Below are positions 12,738 through 24,615 of a stretch of DNA of 64,000 nucleotides, in pieces. The notes beneath the pieces are model-generated. The model made no database searches. It worked only from the letters and a program-made list of their open reading frames with translations, and was not told the DNA's origin. The position numbers and the translations under genes were made by a program. How positions within the stretch are numbered: position 1 is the first letter of the stretch; each line of letters begins with the position of its first letter. The DNA lies in assembly GCA_900660155.1 (NCBI GenBank), contig CABFPE010000621.1:18516-82515 (forward strand), given 5' to 3'. This stretch comes from Hofstenia miamia (taxonomy: Eukaryota > Xenacoelomorpha > Acoela > Hofsteniidae).

Positions 12738-14058
12738 GTTTGATTTTATTAGAAATGCGATTTTTATGTTCTTCTATTGTTACAATTACAATGATAGAAT
12801 ATTTCAATGTTTAGTTGTGTACGACTAACTATTTGATTGGGAATACTGATCAGGAAAGAAAACTTATTTTTAGACGGATGAAGTTTTAATTTGACTTTAG
12901 ACGGCCACTGTATTGAAACGCAGATCAAATAAGTAAGTTCAAGAACTGCAGAGTTTGAAGGAATTGTGAAAACAGAACCAGAGAAAACGCGAAAGAATGA
13001 AAGAAGGAAGGAATAAAAATATTTGATTTTTGAAGTACAATTCAAGATGATTAGAAGATAATCAATGGACAAATCTAACAATTTATAATTGAATAATAGT
13101 GATGAGACATTATCTAATGAGTAGATTATAGACTGTAGGAGCTAGCATCGACGCACAAGGGAAGATCATTTGAAAACCTTGAATTGTGCACCACTTGTAA
13201 TAAAAGCGAGTTCTAAAGTCCACAGCAGTGGGGTTTCAGAGGAAAGAGGAAATCTTATCAAGAGCCTTCAAGATTTCATAAAGTGATAGGAAGCAAAACG
13301 TGATTTTTTATCTTTACACAGAAAAACTCCTGCTTAGTATTGATAGTGAAAATTGTGCGCGGCATAAAATTCTGTCAATGAATTTAGTTTGTATGTTGCT
13401 ATCCAATTTAATCACATGTTTGCTTCTAAAATTTAAGCCCACAAAGTGTAATCATGAAAAAATTGTCGAGTTCAATGAGGATTATAGCTGTGCCAATTAC
13501 CTTTCTAGAAAAATACAGAATATTATAGGTGTTTCTGCGATAGTAAATTAAATTTTAGTCAGTTAATTCTTTATTTAGAAGTATTAATTCAATTAAATTT
13601 CATTAAAAGAAGCTGTGGAAATATTGAATTGTTTTCCTATTGCATCGACTTATTTGGGAAAGTATGTGAATTTTGCACCAATTATTAAATGCCAAAATAA
13701 TGAAAAAAAACAATATACAATTTTTTATTAGTTAATATATTATCATTAGTTTGCTCTTCATTATTGCAAATATTATCCCGCAAATCAGTGACATGATATT
13801 CTTTCTTGAAAGTGTTCGAAGTTCACAACTTGTTTAAAACATTAGAATATAATTTGAAACTTTACTTACACAATGTTTTATACATCTTAACCTAAAGTAT
13901 AAAGGAATTTGATGAACATTTTAATGCTTCCATTTTGTCAATGAAGAAATTAAAGCAGAAATGCAACTTCTTGCTTTGTGCCAAAAATCCATCTGTATAT
14001 TCGAATTTTATTTTATTACCAGTCCTTTTTAGTTAAAAGCCTATTAACATTTCTCTTA
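12738..14058. other. AT-rich stretch, no feature seen
   Basis: Probable intron sequence if 12620-12737 is a true exon. A short frame at 13300-13551 has no recognisable motif. Confidence 0.35.
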
Positions 14059-14262
14059 GCAACTTCGATGCACAACAATTGCGTAGAGACTCGTTATTTC
14101 AATAATAACGCATTTAAAATTGAAATTGCACTCGGATTATTATAAATAGATTTTTTAGTGATGCATCTGTTGTTCCTACTAATATTGACTTTGTGCAAAT
14201 CTTAAACGTTCATTTTCAAATGCAGCAGATGATCCTACAGAAATAATTATTTAAAAATTTAG

Positions 14263-14325
14263 AAATCAAAAAAGAAGAAAAAGAAGAAGAAAAAAGCCGC
14301 AGTGACCAATACCTCCACAAAATCT
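14263..14325 (+). CDS. Candidate lysine-rich exon of the TUT4/7-like gene
   Basis: A 63-bp phase-0 exon lies between TTTAG and GTAAGG. It encodes 21 residues, a KSKKKKKKKKKAAV stretch followed by a T/S-rich end. It would follow the exon at 12620 in phase. Basic runs of this kind are common in the disordered N-termini of TUT4/7 proteins and could be a nuclear or RNA-binding patch. Short A-rich frames are easily open by chance, so support is moderate. Confidence 0.4.
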
Positions 14326-14756
14326 GTAAGGGTTTTATTATTTATTTTTAGCTTCCTAAGTGACTTAATTTTTGTAATTTTTATGGCACGCTTATTTTAA
14401 CCCAGATATGTATGTCGAATAAATGATAGAATCATCACTTTTAGTGAATTGCACAACTTAAAATATTTAAAAAGCTTTTATATTGTTTACATCTAGAGTT
14501 ATATTACAGTTATGTCTTTCATAATTTTAGATTTTTTAAAAGCGGTATTGTTGCAACTTCGATGCACAACAACTGCGTAGAGACTCGTTATTTCAATAAT
14601 AACGCATTTAAAATTGAAATTGCACTCTGTTTATTTTAAATAGATTTTTTAGTGTTGCATCTGTTGTTCCTACTAATATTGACTTTGTGCAAATCTTAAA
14701 CGTTCATTTTCAAATGCAGCAGATGATCCTACAGAAATAATTATTTAAAAATTTAG

Positions 14757-14819
14757 AAATCAAAAAAGAAGAAAAAGAAGAAGAAAAAAGCCGCAGTGAC
14801 CAATACCTCCACAAAATCT
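14757..14819 (+). CDS. Second copy of the lysine-rich candidate exon
   Basis: Same exon and splice sites as 14263-14325, inside the right arm of the 439-bp duplication. If both are used they add a second basic segment. If the duplication is an assembly error, only one exists. Confidence 0.35.
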
Positions 14820-15677
14820 GTAAGGGTTTTATTATTTATTTTTAGCTTCCTAAGTGACTTAATTTTTGTAATTTTTATGGCACGCTTATTTTAACCCAGA
14901 TATGTATGTCGAATAAATGATAGAATCATCACTTTTAGTGAATTGCACAACTTAAAATATTTAAAAAGCTTTTATATTGTTTACATCTAGACTGTCGTGA
15001 TTTGGCGTTATCTTTACAACGTATTTGTTAATTTTCATATTTTGTGATAATTGCATTGATTGCAGTTTATCAGTAGATTTGCATGCAAAATAATCGACGT
15101 AATAGACTATCTACAATTTCGTGCAATCATTTAAATAATTGGGTAAGGTTTTGTTTAAAACATTTCTATATTTTTTTGCGAATTTCCATTGCCAGCATTA
15201 GTTGAAGATATCAAAATCATACGCGTCCCAACTTTTTGATAGGTCCGTGTCTATATCTAATGTCGAGTCCCCATTTGTCCAAAACTAAAAAGAATTTTAA
15301 TTAAAGGATTTTAGCACATTTGATCACTGGTTGTTTCAACCCGCTTGTTTTAGCTCAGGTGCAAATACCTGGTATAGGTTAACTATTTTAAATTATTGCC
15401 TCCGACAATATAATTCAATTGTGAAATCAAGCCTCCTTATAACATATGAGTCCGAATCAGAGTCCAGCAAAAATACTTGTAAGTTCACGGGCGAAGCTCT
15501 AGTTGAAGGGCTTTATCAAATGCACCGTATTTGAGAAACTCTAGAAAATCGAGTTTAAAAGTTGAATAATTGTTTCATAGTAATTTGTTTTTAATACATT
15601 TGTGATATTTTTTTATTTAATAATTTAAATCAATCATTTAAGTGCATTAATTAATCTACTTCTTTATTATTTTGTTT

Positions 15678-15803
15678 ACTTAATATCATTGAAATGCTAA
15701 AAATGAATTTAGATGTTTTCAGTTATGACTGTTCTAAGGAACTTAATATCATTGAAATGCTAAAAATGAATTTAGATGTTTTCAGTTATGACTGTTCTAA
15801 GGG
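15678..15803 (+). repeat. Two tandem 63-bp units
   Basis: Copies at 15678-15740 and 15741-15803 are nearly identical. The frame is open through both units (NIIEMLKMNLDVFSYDCSK twice), but no splice sites frame it convincingly. Confidence 0.85.
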
Positions 15804-15890
15804 CAGATGTAGTGGATTTTATAAGTTTGATTGTCAATAGGGCTTGCAATATATTGGCAAAACACCAAATGCATTATTTTTTTAAATAGT
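15804..15890 (+). pseudogene. Possible GIY-YIG endonuclease scrap of a Penelope-like element
   Basis: The frame reads GFYKFDCQ, a stop, then GLQYIGKT. This resembles the start of the GIY-YIG domain of Penelope-like elements (Y-x-x-x-C followed by YIGxT). It is very short and could be chance. Confidence 0.25.
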
Positions 15891-16603
15891 TTTTAGTATT
15901 CTTTAAAAAAAATAGTTTGGTTTGAGTGTTTTTAAACTCTATTCTCTATCTCACAAGCTAGAATGCTGACAATTCAAAATAACTCAATTCCTTCGATCAG
16001 AATTCAGTATTCAATTAATAAGGATTTTAGAATATTAAAATCGAATTTCAGTTGAATTTATTCATTAATTGATTCACGGGTGGGAATAGAGACAACCAAT
16101 CTACCACAGCATCAATTTTTTTATATTCAGGGGTTATGTAGGGATTTTTTTATATTTTTGGGCTATGCAATTAGTTGATTATTTATAATTGACCGAAATT
16201 CAATTGGACGAATCATTTTTCTAACCGAACAAATTTGCGTTTAGTGAATATAGGTGTTCCTCATTGTTAGGGACTTTGTATAACTTGAGCAAAAAATAAT
16301 ATCTAATTTTTATGTTCGTAAATATGATTTCCTGCTGTTTATTTTTATCATCTCTTTAATCTCGTGGTCTATGAAGTCCATTGGATATTGATTATATCGT
16401 GAAACATTTTTAAATAATGAATTTCTTTATAATTACAGCGAATTCTGTGGACTTCACAATGAATAAGCTCATTGAAATTCATTACAAGATTTCACCCTTT
16501 CTAGGCACTCTACTTAAATTTATAAAAATTGATCATCTTTGCCAACAGCAACTTGGATGAAATTTTAATCCAATTTCATCGGTTGTTTTCCTGATGCTGT
16601 ACA

Positions 16604-16898
16604 CAAGGTTGGCATGTTTTAAACAGGACCTGTTTAAAACATGTTGTAAACGCTGTTTAAAACAATTGCTTTTTTTCAATGTTTTTTATCAAATTTATAT
16701 GGGAAAGTTTGGAAAATTTTTTGTGGGAGTCGTCCAATCGTACTCTTATAACCGATTTGCTACCGCAAATAGCAAAACTTGTATTTTGTTTACGTGTATG
16801 AGACGACAAATGAATGTTGATAAGCTTATCATAATTCAATTTTGGCTACTATGCGTTTTTAGCAAAAAGCAGAAAAATACACTTTTTTGCCAACTCTG
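16604..16898. mobile_element. hAT-type MITE, complete copy of a local repeat family
   Basis: A 295-bp element has inverted ends (CAAGGTTGGCA; the complement of the right end is CAGAGTTGGCA) and a perfect 8-bp direct repeat GCTGTACA at 16596-16603 and 16899-16906. Its interior, including a GTTTAAAAC-rich start and a TGGAAAGTTTGGAAA-like block, recurs in diverged form at about 26878-27196 and 48150-48450. Open frames over it are accidental. Confidence 0.85.
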
Positions 16899-17469
16899 GC
16901 TGTACATAATTCATTGTCTATATGCAATGAGTAAAACAATCAACGGCTTTGTATTTATGGGGTGCCCAAATCTTATAATGTATCCGACTCATGTGTTGGG
17001 CTAATTATTTTAGCAATAGTCACACATCATAATCGTGTTGAGGTCCATAACATTCTTGGAGGCTTTCATCGACGAAATTCGCTTTGGCTTCAAGTAGAGT
17101 TTGCTACTTGTCTATGGTTTAAATAAATTCAGAACGTACTGCTTCAAAAGTACAGAGTACACATCTCAGTATTCAAGATACAAAATAACTTTATAAAAAA
17201 TAAAATTCCAACAACAGTAAATGTGATTATATATTTAAGTGAAATTTGCTAAAAGCTAATTAAAATATGCATTGAATTGCACATAATAACCACAAATTTA
17301 TAAGCAATAACGGTTGATAATATTCCAAACTTCATGGATCGCTACTTGTATTTGTTCAAAATAGCTTGTCTCGATGAGGAAAGTAATTCTGTGTGTCGTT
17401 CTGGTTTTTTCATATTTATACAAAGTTATTCAAATGTATTTATACATCATCCTAATTTTACTCATAAAT

Positions 17470-19740
17470 CATTTGTTTATAATTTTTGTACAAATGTAAC
17501 GAAAGAAATTTTGGCATGATGCTGCAAGGCAGCAGTAATGCTTATTTGGATGAACAGAAACCTTCAAGCCATCTGCCCCATTCCACTGGGATTTTCGCTT
17601 TTCATTAATATTATTTGCACAGATTCTGCATTTAGAGTCTATATCTTTCATCATCATGTTTACGTGCTTCAATTCCTTATCACTTGTATTTGTAAAAAGC
17701 TCCAGTTAAAATGATTCACAATCTAACTTTTGGAGGTTTATCAGCATAAAACAATAACAAAAATCACGGTCACAACAAATGTTTCTATTCTGAGGTCCAA
17801 CCATTTACTTGAAGAAACACGCCAATTGAACTCCATTATTCTTTATAGATAGCATTGGAAATTCACACAAATATTACAGATGATTAGTGGATGAAAAAAA
17901 TTTATCGGCTTTGGATTTGTGTAACATAGTTTAGCCACATTTCATGTGAATACAATTTTTCACTTTGGCAAACTTTATGTTTTCCTTTCTACGAAACCCT
18001 CTTTATTTGCCAGTCTTTTAAAAGTCACCAACTGCTATAAAATAGTTATCACGAAATTCATGAAAGAGGTACAACTACTCCATTTCATTGAAACCACTAA
18101 AATTTAAGGTTGATACGTAGAGAAATAATGGCTATGTCCATTGAAAAACTGTTATACGTTGAAGGCATGATTTTTGCAAGGTAATAGCATACATTTTCTC
18201 TAGCATGATTTTCACGACACCTTTAAAGCTCTATTTTTCTATCACCTTTGCATATTTGAAGCAATTGTTTTTTTCTAGCATTAGATATTTATTGCAATGG
18301 ATTCTCTGAATCTGATCAACTGGCATTATTTTCTGATCAAAAGCTTTTTTATTTATTTATCTAAAGACACATTTCAATTTGATTAGCAAATACTGGATTT
18401 TTTGGTATTATGAAATCCTCCCTTGAAGCGTTGAGCATTTTATTTACATTTTCAGTAGGTAAAGACCCGTCATTGAAATTTTCTCACAGTGTTTCTTAGT
18501 TTAAAACCAATCTGTAGTTTCCTTAAATGAGCAATGCCATGAATAGTTTAAACAAAATATCTTATAGCAACACCAATCTTTACACCATGGAAACTATTTC
18601 TTCTTATTTTTTTTTACTTTCATTTCTTCTTTAGAGTTCTTCCATTTTTTCTAAATGAATATAACTTATAAAGTTATTGTAAGCATTCTATGCAGACTAA
18701 TATCAATTTGTGTTTCCAAATCATAACGCAACTCTCTTCAATTTATTAGTAGTTGCATTTGTGATTCTTTTGTCATTTCTGTTTTCTTCTGAGTTTACTT
18801 TATCTTCAAGGAATGGAATGATATCTGAAGTTCTTGTCTGTATTATATGCAACGATCAAGTGTAAAACTTTGATAAGAAAAAACTACCACTACATTATTT
18901 TTTTTGCATTTCTAATAATTGTGAAGATATTTTTAATTTTCTTATCTTTGGAAAGAAATTTAAGAAAATCAACTATTTTCTATTCTACCCTGCAAGCTGA
19001 AATGTGTAATATCATGACTTTTTATTAGGCCATGGTAATATGTTTAACATTGATCAGAGTTCATTATTTAATCAATAGTCACTTTAAAATTAACCTATTT
19101 TTCAAAAAACGAGCTTTGATGTTATCCCCAGTGTGAGCCTCTGGTCCAAAATGCTCCACACCAACTAATAAATGAAATTCACAATCCTTATCCAGTTTAA
19201 ATGCATGAACATTTAGGAAGCTTTCTCTTGTGCATCTGTATGTCGAGAAGTTTGTCGATAGAGCTATAACTTCTACGCTTGTTGGCTCCATGAGGCGGCT
19301 TTCAAACCGATATGGCTCGAGGAACTTAAAGGAAACCATATATTCAATAGAGAACTGATAATAAAAAATGATGACTTTTGAAATTCAGTTGACATGAAAT
19401 TTAATTAGTTTTTCTTCCAAAAATGTCTCGTCATTGTTGTCTTCCAATGAGCTTGCAATTTTGATGTAAAGCTTCCCGTGAATTGCTGCTAGATCCCCAT
19501 ATTTTTGGTTCAAACTTTGTAGTCCGGGATCTTCCAGGAAATTGCTGTGATTTCCTTGTACAACGAACGCCGCTTCACTAGATTGAATTCTTTTCCTCTC
19601 AACCGCAGAAACGTGTTTTTTCTATAGTAGTTGCCAGGGTTTGAGGCAGAGGAAGCTGCGTGTCAATTTCTGTTTTGCATGATATGTCGTGGCGACTCAC
19701 ATGACCAGTACCATTGGCCGTTCGAATCTGTCAAATAGAA
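17470..19740 (-). pseudogene. Unidentified degraded coding remains on the minus strand
   Basis: Several minus-strand stretches look protein-like but broken. One at 19079-19339 includes LNVHAFKLDKDCEFHLLVG. One at about 19400-19620 includes LQSLNQKYGDLAAIHGKLY. One at about 17500-17670 includes KCRICANN, a possible zinc-binding pair. Stops and frame changes separate them. The layout suggests a dead transposase-like gene, but I cannot name the family. Exons of an unknown host gene are an alternative for the 19.1-19.6 kb part. Confidence 0.35.
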
Positions 19741-19789
19741 ACTCGTAAAAATGTAAAAATTTCACTTTTAAAAAATACAATAGAGTATA

Positions 19790-19983
19790 NNNNNNNNNNN
19801 NNNNNNNNNNNNNNNNNNNNNNNNNNNNNNNNNNNNNNNNNNNNNNNNNNNNNNNNNNNNNNNNNNNNNNNNNNNNNNNNNNNNNNNNNNNNNNNNNNNN
19901 NNNNNNNNNNNNNNNNNNNNNNNNNNNNNNNNNNNNNNNNNNNNNNNNNNNNNNNNNNNNNNNNCCCCCCCCCCCCCCCCCCC
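19790..19983. other. Assembly gap (175 N) plus poly-C tract
   Basis: Ns run from 19790 to 19964, followed by 19 consecutive C at 19965-19983. The homopolymer probably explains the break in the assembly. Confidence 0.95.
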
Positions 19984-22642
19984 GATTTATAACAAACCAC
20001 CATCCGCCATGAATTTAGACTGGCATAAAAAAATTAATATACTCTGATTTAGCGCCATAATAAAATAACTTTTTACTAACTACATGATGTTGCATTGTTA
20101 TATTTACCAATTTGAATCCGTTTTTGCGCAATGTTTCAGAAATACCTACTGCTGAAATTGCATCTAAATAAAGCGGCCCAAAATAACTGATTTCTTAATA
20201 TTATGCAGCCTAAGTCTTTTTAAAAAACAAACAAACAATTTTTCCAAATTTTCAAAATACTTTAAGCTTGTTAGAATACTTTGAAATCAGGAAACAGAGC
20301 CATGAACACATTTATTAGGGGACAAGATTCAATGAATTTTTTAAAATTTATACTACGGTGTAGTTTTTTTAAGTTATAAGCTTTCTTCAAGAAACATGAA
20401 ATATTTGAAGATTTTCTGCCGCAGTTTAAGGTTAAGAAATTATATTTGTCTTAAATTTGTACTGCATATAATAATAATGTACATTTGGAAACGATATACA
20501 CGTAAGAGTAACATTTACAGCTTTAATATACTCAACCCTGATGTCTCGTCCACCGCGCTTACCGCCAAAAATTGTTTTTGTACAAAGAGTGACGCTAAAT
20601 CGGGGTTATACTGTATATATAATCAATGAAAATGTTATTTATTACATTACAACAAATTGTGCAGCGCAGATGTTAAGTTACAGGATGATTATTTGGAAAT
20701 TATCCCAAACATTTGATTTTGTGCTAGTTTTAAACATCAGTGAAACATGTTCTGAATTATTTTTCATCAATTTTGGTATTTCATTGAAATTAGAATGTAA
20801 TGTTTTTGGCGGTAAATTGTTTCAATAGTTTAACAAATTTTTCAAAACACAAAACTTTAATATGCTAATTATAGATTTTCAAAATCAAAATTTAATATGC
20901 TAATTATAGATTTTCAAAATCAAAATAAGAAATGTACTTTATAGAGGCATGGGCACGAATTTTTTTTAATATGTATTCCAGCACGGCACGGTTCCAACTC
21001 TGTTTATATGTGGTTGTCATTGTAAATTGAGTCAATCCTTAATACCTGATTTTAACAATTTTGCGTTTTCGTTTTCGTGAGAAAACGAATTTGAAATTCG
21101 TAATAAATTATGAGTTAGCCATTCATAATTACCATAACCGTTGTCGCTATCTTTGATTGGTGCTTTCATTCATGAATCACTATCGATTTCTAAGAAATTC
21201 GCAAGAGCGAATTAAAACGTTGTGCACATATGCTTTGCGTAGTTGAGCGTATTGAATAAATCGTTACTATTTAACTTACTACAGCTTTAAAGTGTTAAGG
21301 TTTATTTAAGTATATTTGTGACTCTGTGCTAGTGAAATTTGCAATGTATGCGTTTAATGAGATTTTATTGTATTTGCCAAATTTAAATCACTCTTTTATA
21401 CAACGTTTCTAATATTTCGCCGTTTGCTGTTGCAAAAGGTTAGATATCTATATCATATCTTACCGCCTTCAATACAGTATATATATTTACATCAGTTTCG
21501 TCCGTTAATTAGTTTGTAGAATTTTAGTAAATATATTCGCAAGGCAAAATCTTTGAAAAATTTATTTGTTCGATTATTGATTATGTTTTGGTTGAAAACT
21601 CATGACTTTACGAGTTGAATTATAAAGATCATTTTACAATGTAAACAGAATTCTTACCAAGTTACACATCTATTTAACGATAAAATTACAAAACATCAAC
21701 ATCGTTTGTCTTCATATGTTTCACTTTTGCGAAGCTTGATGTAAGTGTGATTCCATTATTTTTTGATATATGCATTCTCCGGATTATCATACTATTTCTT
21801 GGTGACACCGCATCCATGTATACAAATTCTCAAGTCAATAAATAAACTTTTCTTAATTTTTCAAAAATTTTTGAACGAGATGGTCTATACGATAGCTAAG
21901 TTATTGACATGTGTGGATAATTTATTTTACTAGTTGTGTTAAATTTTTGTGTTTCTTGCGTGATGATGCCAATTGAAGGTGTTTTCTTTAAAATATTCTT
22001 ATGAAGTGAGAAGTATTCCATTGTATAGAACTTAATATTCTTTCTTAATTTGGTTCCTTATTAACTTCCTTCTATAATTTCTAAATTTGTAAACAGTTAG
22101 TTACTTTTGGCATTATCGTTCAGTATTAAAATTGCTCTAGAGTTTTGGCACGTTTATCGATTATTCTCAAACCAATTAAGCTTTACCTTCAAACATAAAC
22201 AAGTGATTTTTTCAAATTTGTCTTCATGAAAGAGAAATCCCCTTCATTATTTTAAATTCAAGTCCGAATATTCATGTAAAGCATTCTTGATTCCGATTCC
22301 AGTTTAGATAAAATATTTCGATTGCTAATATATTTGTTGTAATTGTTATTCTATAATTGAAGAATTCCTAAAGCTGTGTGATTCGACTAATTTTAATTTC
22401 GATTCGATTTTCATTTATTTCGATTCGATTCGATTTTCATTTATTTCGATTCGATTCGATTTTTGCTGAATCGCACAGCCTTTAAAATTCCATTAAGAAT
22501 GCCATTTACATGTTTCACATAGTTACCTGCTCAATTATTTTTGTTTACAAAATTTCTGTACTCTCATAAATTTGTGGAACCACTTCTGCAGTCTAACAGA
22601 TTCAACTGTTGAATTCAACTTGTAATTGACTAAATATTTTAG
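19984..22642. other. AT-rich stretch with two small tandem repeats
   Basis: A 35-bp unit is repeated twice at 20856-20925. Near 22400-22465 a TTTCGATTCGATTCGATTTT-like unit is repeated about three times. I found no convincing exon. A first exon or alternative promoter of the TUT4/7-like gene could lie here unseen. Confidence 0.4.
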
Positions 22643-24615
22643 GTAGACTTATCCGCTGTACAGAAGCACTTTCAAAACTTGAAATCACAGAGAGATCGCA
22701 GTTCCGAGGAGGAGGATGTGTCTTTAACTCCATGCTCGCCTCTCGACAACCTCTTGTACGATTCTGTGTGGTTGGATCAACTTTTGTTTTCACACATGGA
22801 GGAAGAGTATTATGTCAACCAATCAAGTGTACGCTTCATTCATAAATTGTAAAATTGTAAAATTTAAGTACATCATAGTGTCACATACAAACTACTGATT
22901 TGGGAACTTTCATTTGCCAAAGAAATTTATCATTTAGCAAACACAAATGCTGGGGATTTATTTTGATTTTTTACTTAATTCATTAGATAAATGTTACATT
23001 GGCCAAAGATATAACGTTCAATTTGAATATTGTTTTATTTGTAAGAAACACACTAGAGAAATATCTCCATGAATATGTTAGGATAGGTATTTGTAGAATT
23101 CCTTAATCCAATTTATGATCTTTAATTAATAAGATCTGAAATTCATACTTTTTCAGCATGCTAGTTAATGACCAGAGCAAGTAAGAGTAAAAGTAAATTG
23201 CTTCTCAAATCATCAATAATATGAGTAAAATAGGACAGATAATGGAATCAGATAAATTTTGTATCATTTTGAATCAATAAATTCAATAATGCAAATGAAT
23301 TAAAGAATTCTTAGAGTAGCAAAAGGGGTAGCAAAGCAACAGTGAACGTATGACATTTGCATGTTCTTCAAATCTACACTAAACCATATGTACAGCCTAT
23401 AACACTGCAATATTTATTTGAACCATCCGATAAACGATATCAATCTCATAATGCGATTAAAAATAACAAGCACGGAAACTTTTTCAAATATAAATGTACC
23501 AAGCAATATTCCTATACAGATTATAAGAGTTTTTTTTTACCATGAATGCATATTTCAGCATAGTTTTCGAGTATTTAATTACGTCAATCTTTGATGATAA
23601 TAAATTCAGTTTTATATAGATTTCTTGTTATATACTTAATGCTCTGGGGATTTCTTAGAACTAAAATTTAATCGTCTATGTCTAGAATTTTGAGAAATTG
23701 GTTTTAGTCTACGTTTTATTCGAAATCGACATTGTTTCTTTTCTCACTTTTTGTAAGATTCATAATTATGTTCGAAGAAGATCGAACCTAGTCAGTTTTG
23801 TCATGTTTTGTTTTGCATAGCATAAAATCATTTTTATTGTTTATGTATTGATTTGAAAAATTTTTGAATGTAGAAATTGATGCCCTTAACTAATTTTTAA
23901 CGCTGTAAAGAAAATTCTTCGACTATTGATATACCATATTCCCATTCAAATCTCCTTTAACATGTTTTACTACGTGATCCTTTACTATTTTCGTTACTGT
24001 AAAGAATTATGATCAGTTGCTTTATATAAAAATTTTGTTTATTGTGTGCTTCATTTCATAACTTTAGAATGTTTTAGAAAGATGAAGTCAACGTTGAATT
24101 CTTTAAAGCGCCTCAGTTGAGCCAAACCGACGAACAGTTGTCAGGAGATGAAAGTGACGAACTTGAGTTAGGATACCTTTTCAATTCCGTAAGCATACTA
24201 AATTTAAATATATTCTTCATTTACAGTGGGGTGTCAAAATAAAAAACTGAAAATCATCTAAGTTTATCATTAGTTTTGGAAAAACTTTTGGGTATGAGCG
24301 AATTCAAAAATTACTTTTCAATGGCAAGTCTTTCAGTAGTAGTTATTGAGTTATTTTTTATTGTTATTTATATTTCAAAGTAACTTCTTAGTGAACTACG
24401 ATGAATTATTTAACCAACGATTTTCACATTTTAACGCGATTGTGGTGTTTTTTATGCGTCTATTGCAAGCATCTTTGCGAAGTAAATCATCATGAGATGA
24501 AATATTTAGTTGTTTTTAGAAATGTTGATGAGATTTAATAAAAGGTGTTTAGGATGATGACACTGATGAAGAACTCAAAGTCCATTCTGTTTTCCGACTT
24601 AATCACAAAAATAAG
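22643..24615 (+). CDS. TUT4/7: TUT4/7: acidic N-terminal exons
   Basis: Three phase-0 exons (22643-22828, 24078-24188, 24553-24615) encode 120 residues rich in D, E and S. No globular domain is recognisable. The first carries YDSVWLDQLLFSH, matched by a similar motif in the candidate exon at 12620. The others contain SGDESDELELGY and DDDTDEELKV. The region is probably disordered, and the acidic and serine runs are plausible phosphorylation segments. These exons were chosen for clean splice sites, phase and direct in-phase continuation into the zinc-finger exon. Confidence 0.75.

Larger units (their letters stand above)
14059..14991 (+). repeat. 439-bp direct duplication carrying a candidate exon
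   Basis: 14059-14497 is repeated almost exactly at 14553-14991 (period 494) with only a few differences. There is no N at the junction, unlike the other duplications in this window, so it may be a real tandem duplication. Each copy contains the lysine-rich candidate exon with its splice sites. Confidence 0.9.

Noticed and set aside
13300-13551. 83-codon open frame after a TTTACACAG acceptor-like site
   Set aside because: No recognisable motif, no donor in a consistent phase, and composition like the surrounding intergenic sequence.
15331-15476. Possible TUT exon ending in an ESESESSKNT stretch before GTAAGT
   Set aside because: The acceptor is uncertain, and its end phase does not match the phase-0 start of the exon at 22643 without a further unseen exon.
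16594-17004. 136-codon open frame on the plus strand
   Set aside because: It lies over the hAT MITE at 16604-16898, whose ends and target duplication explain the sequence. No protein motif.
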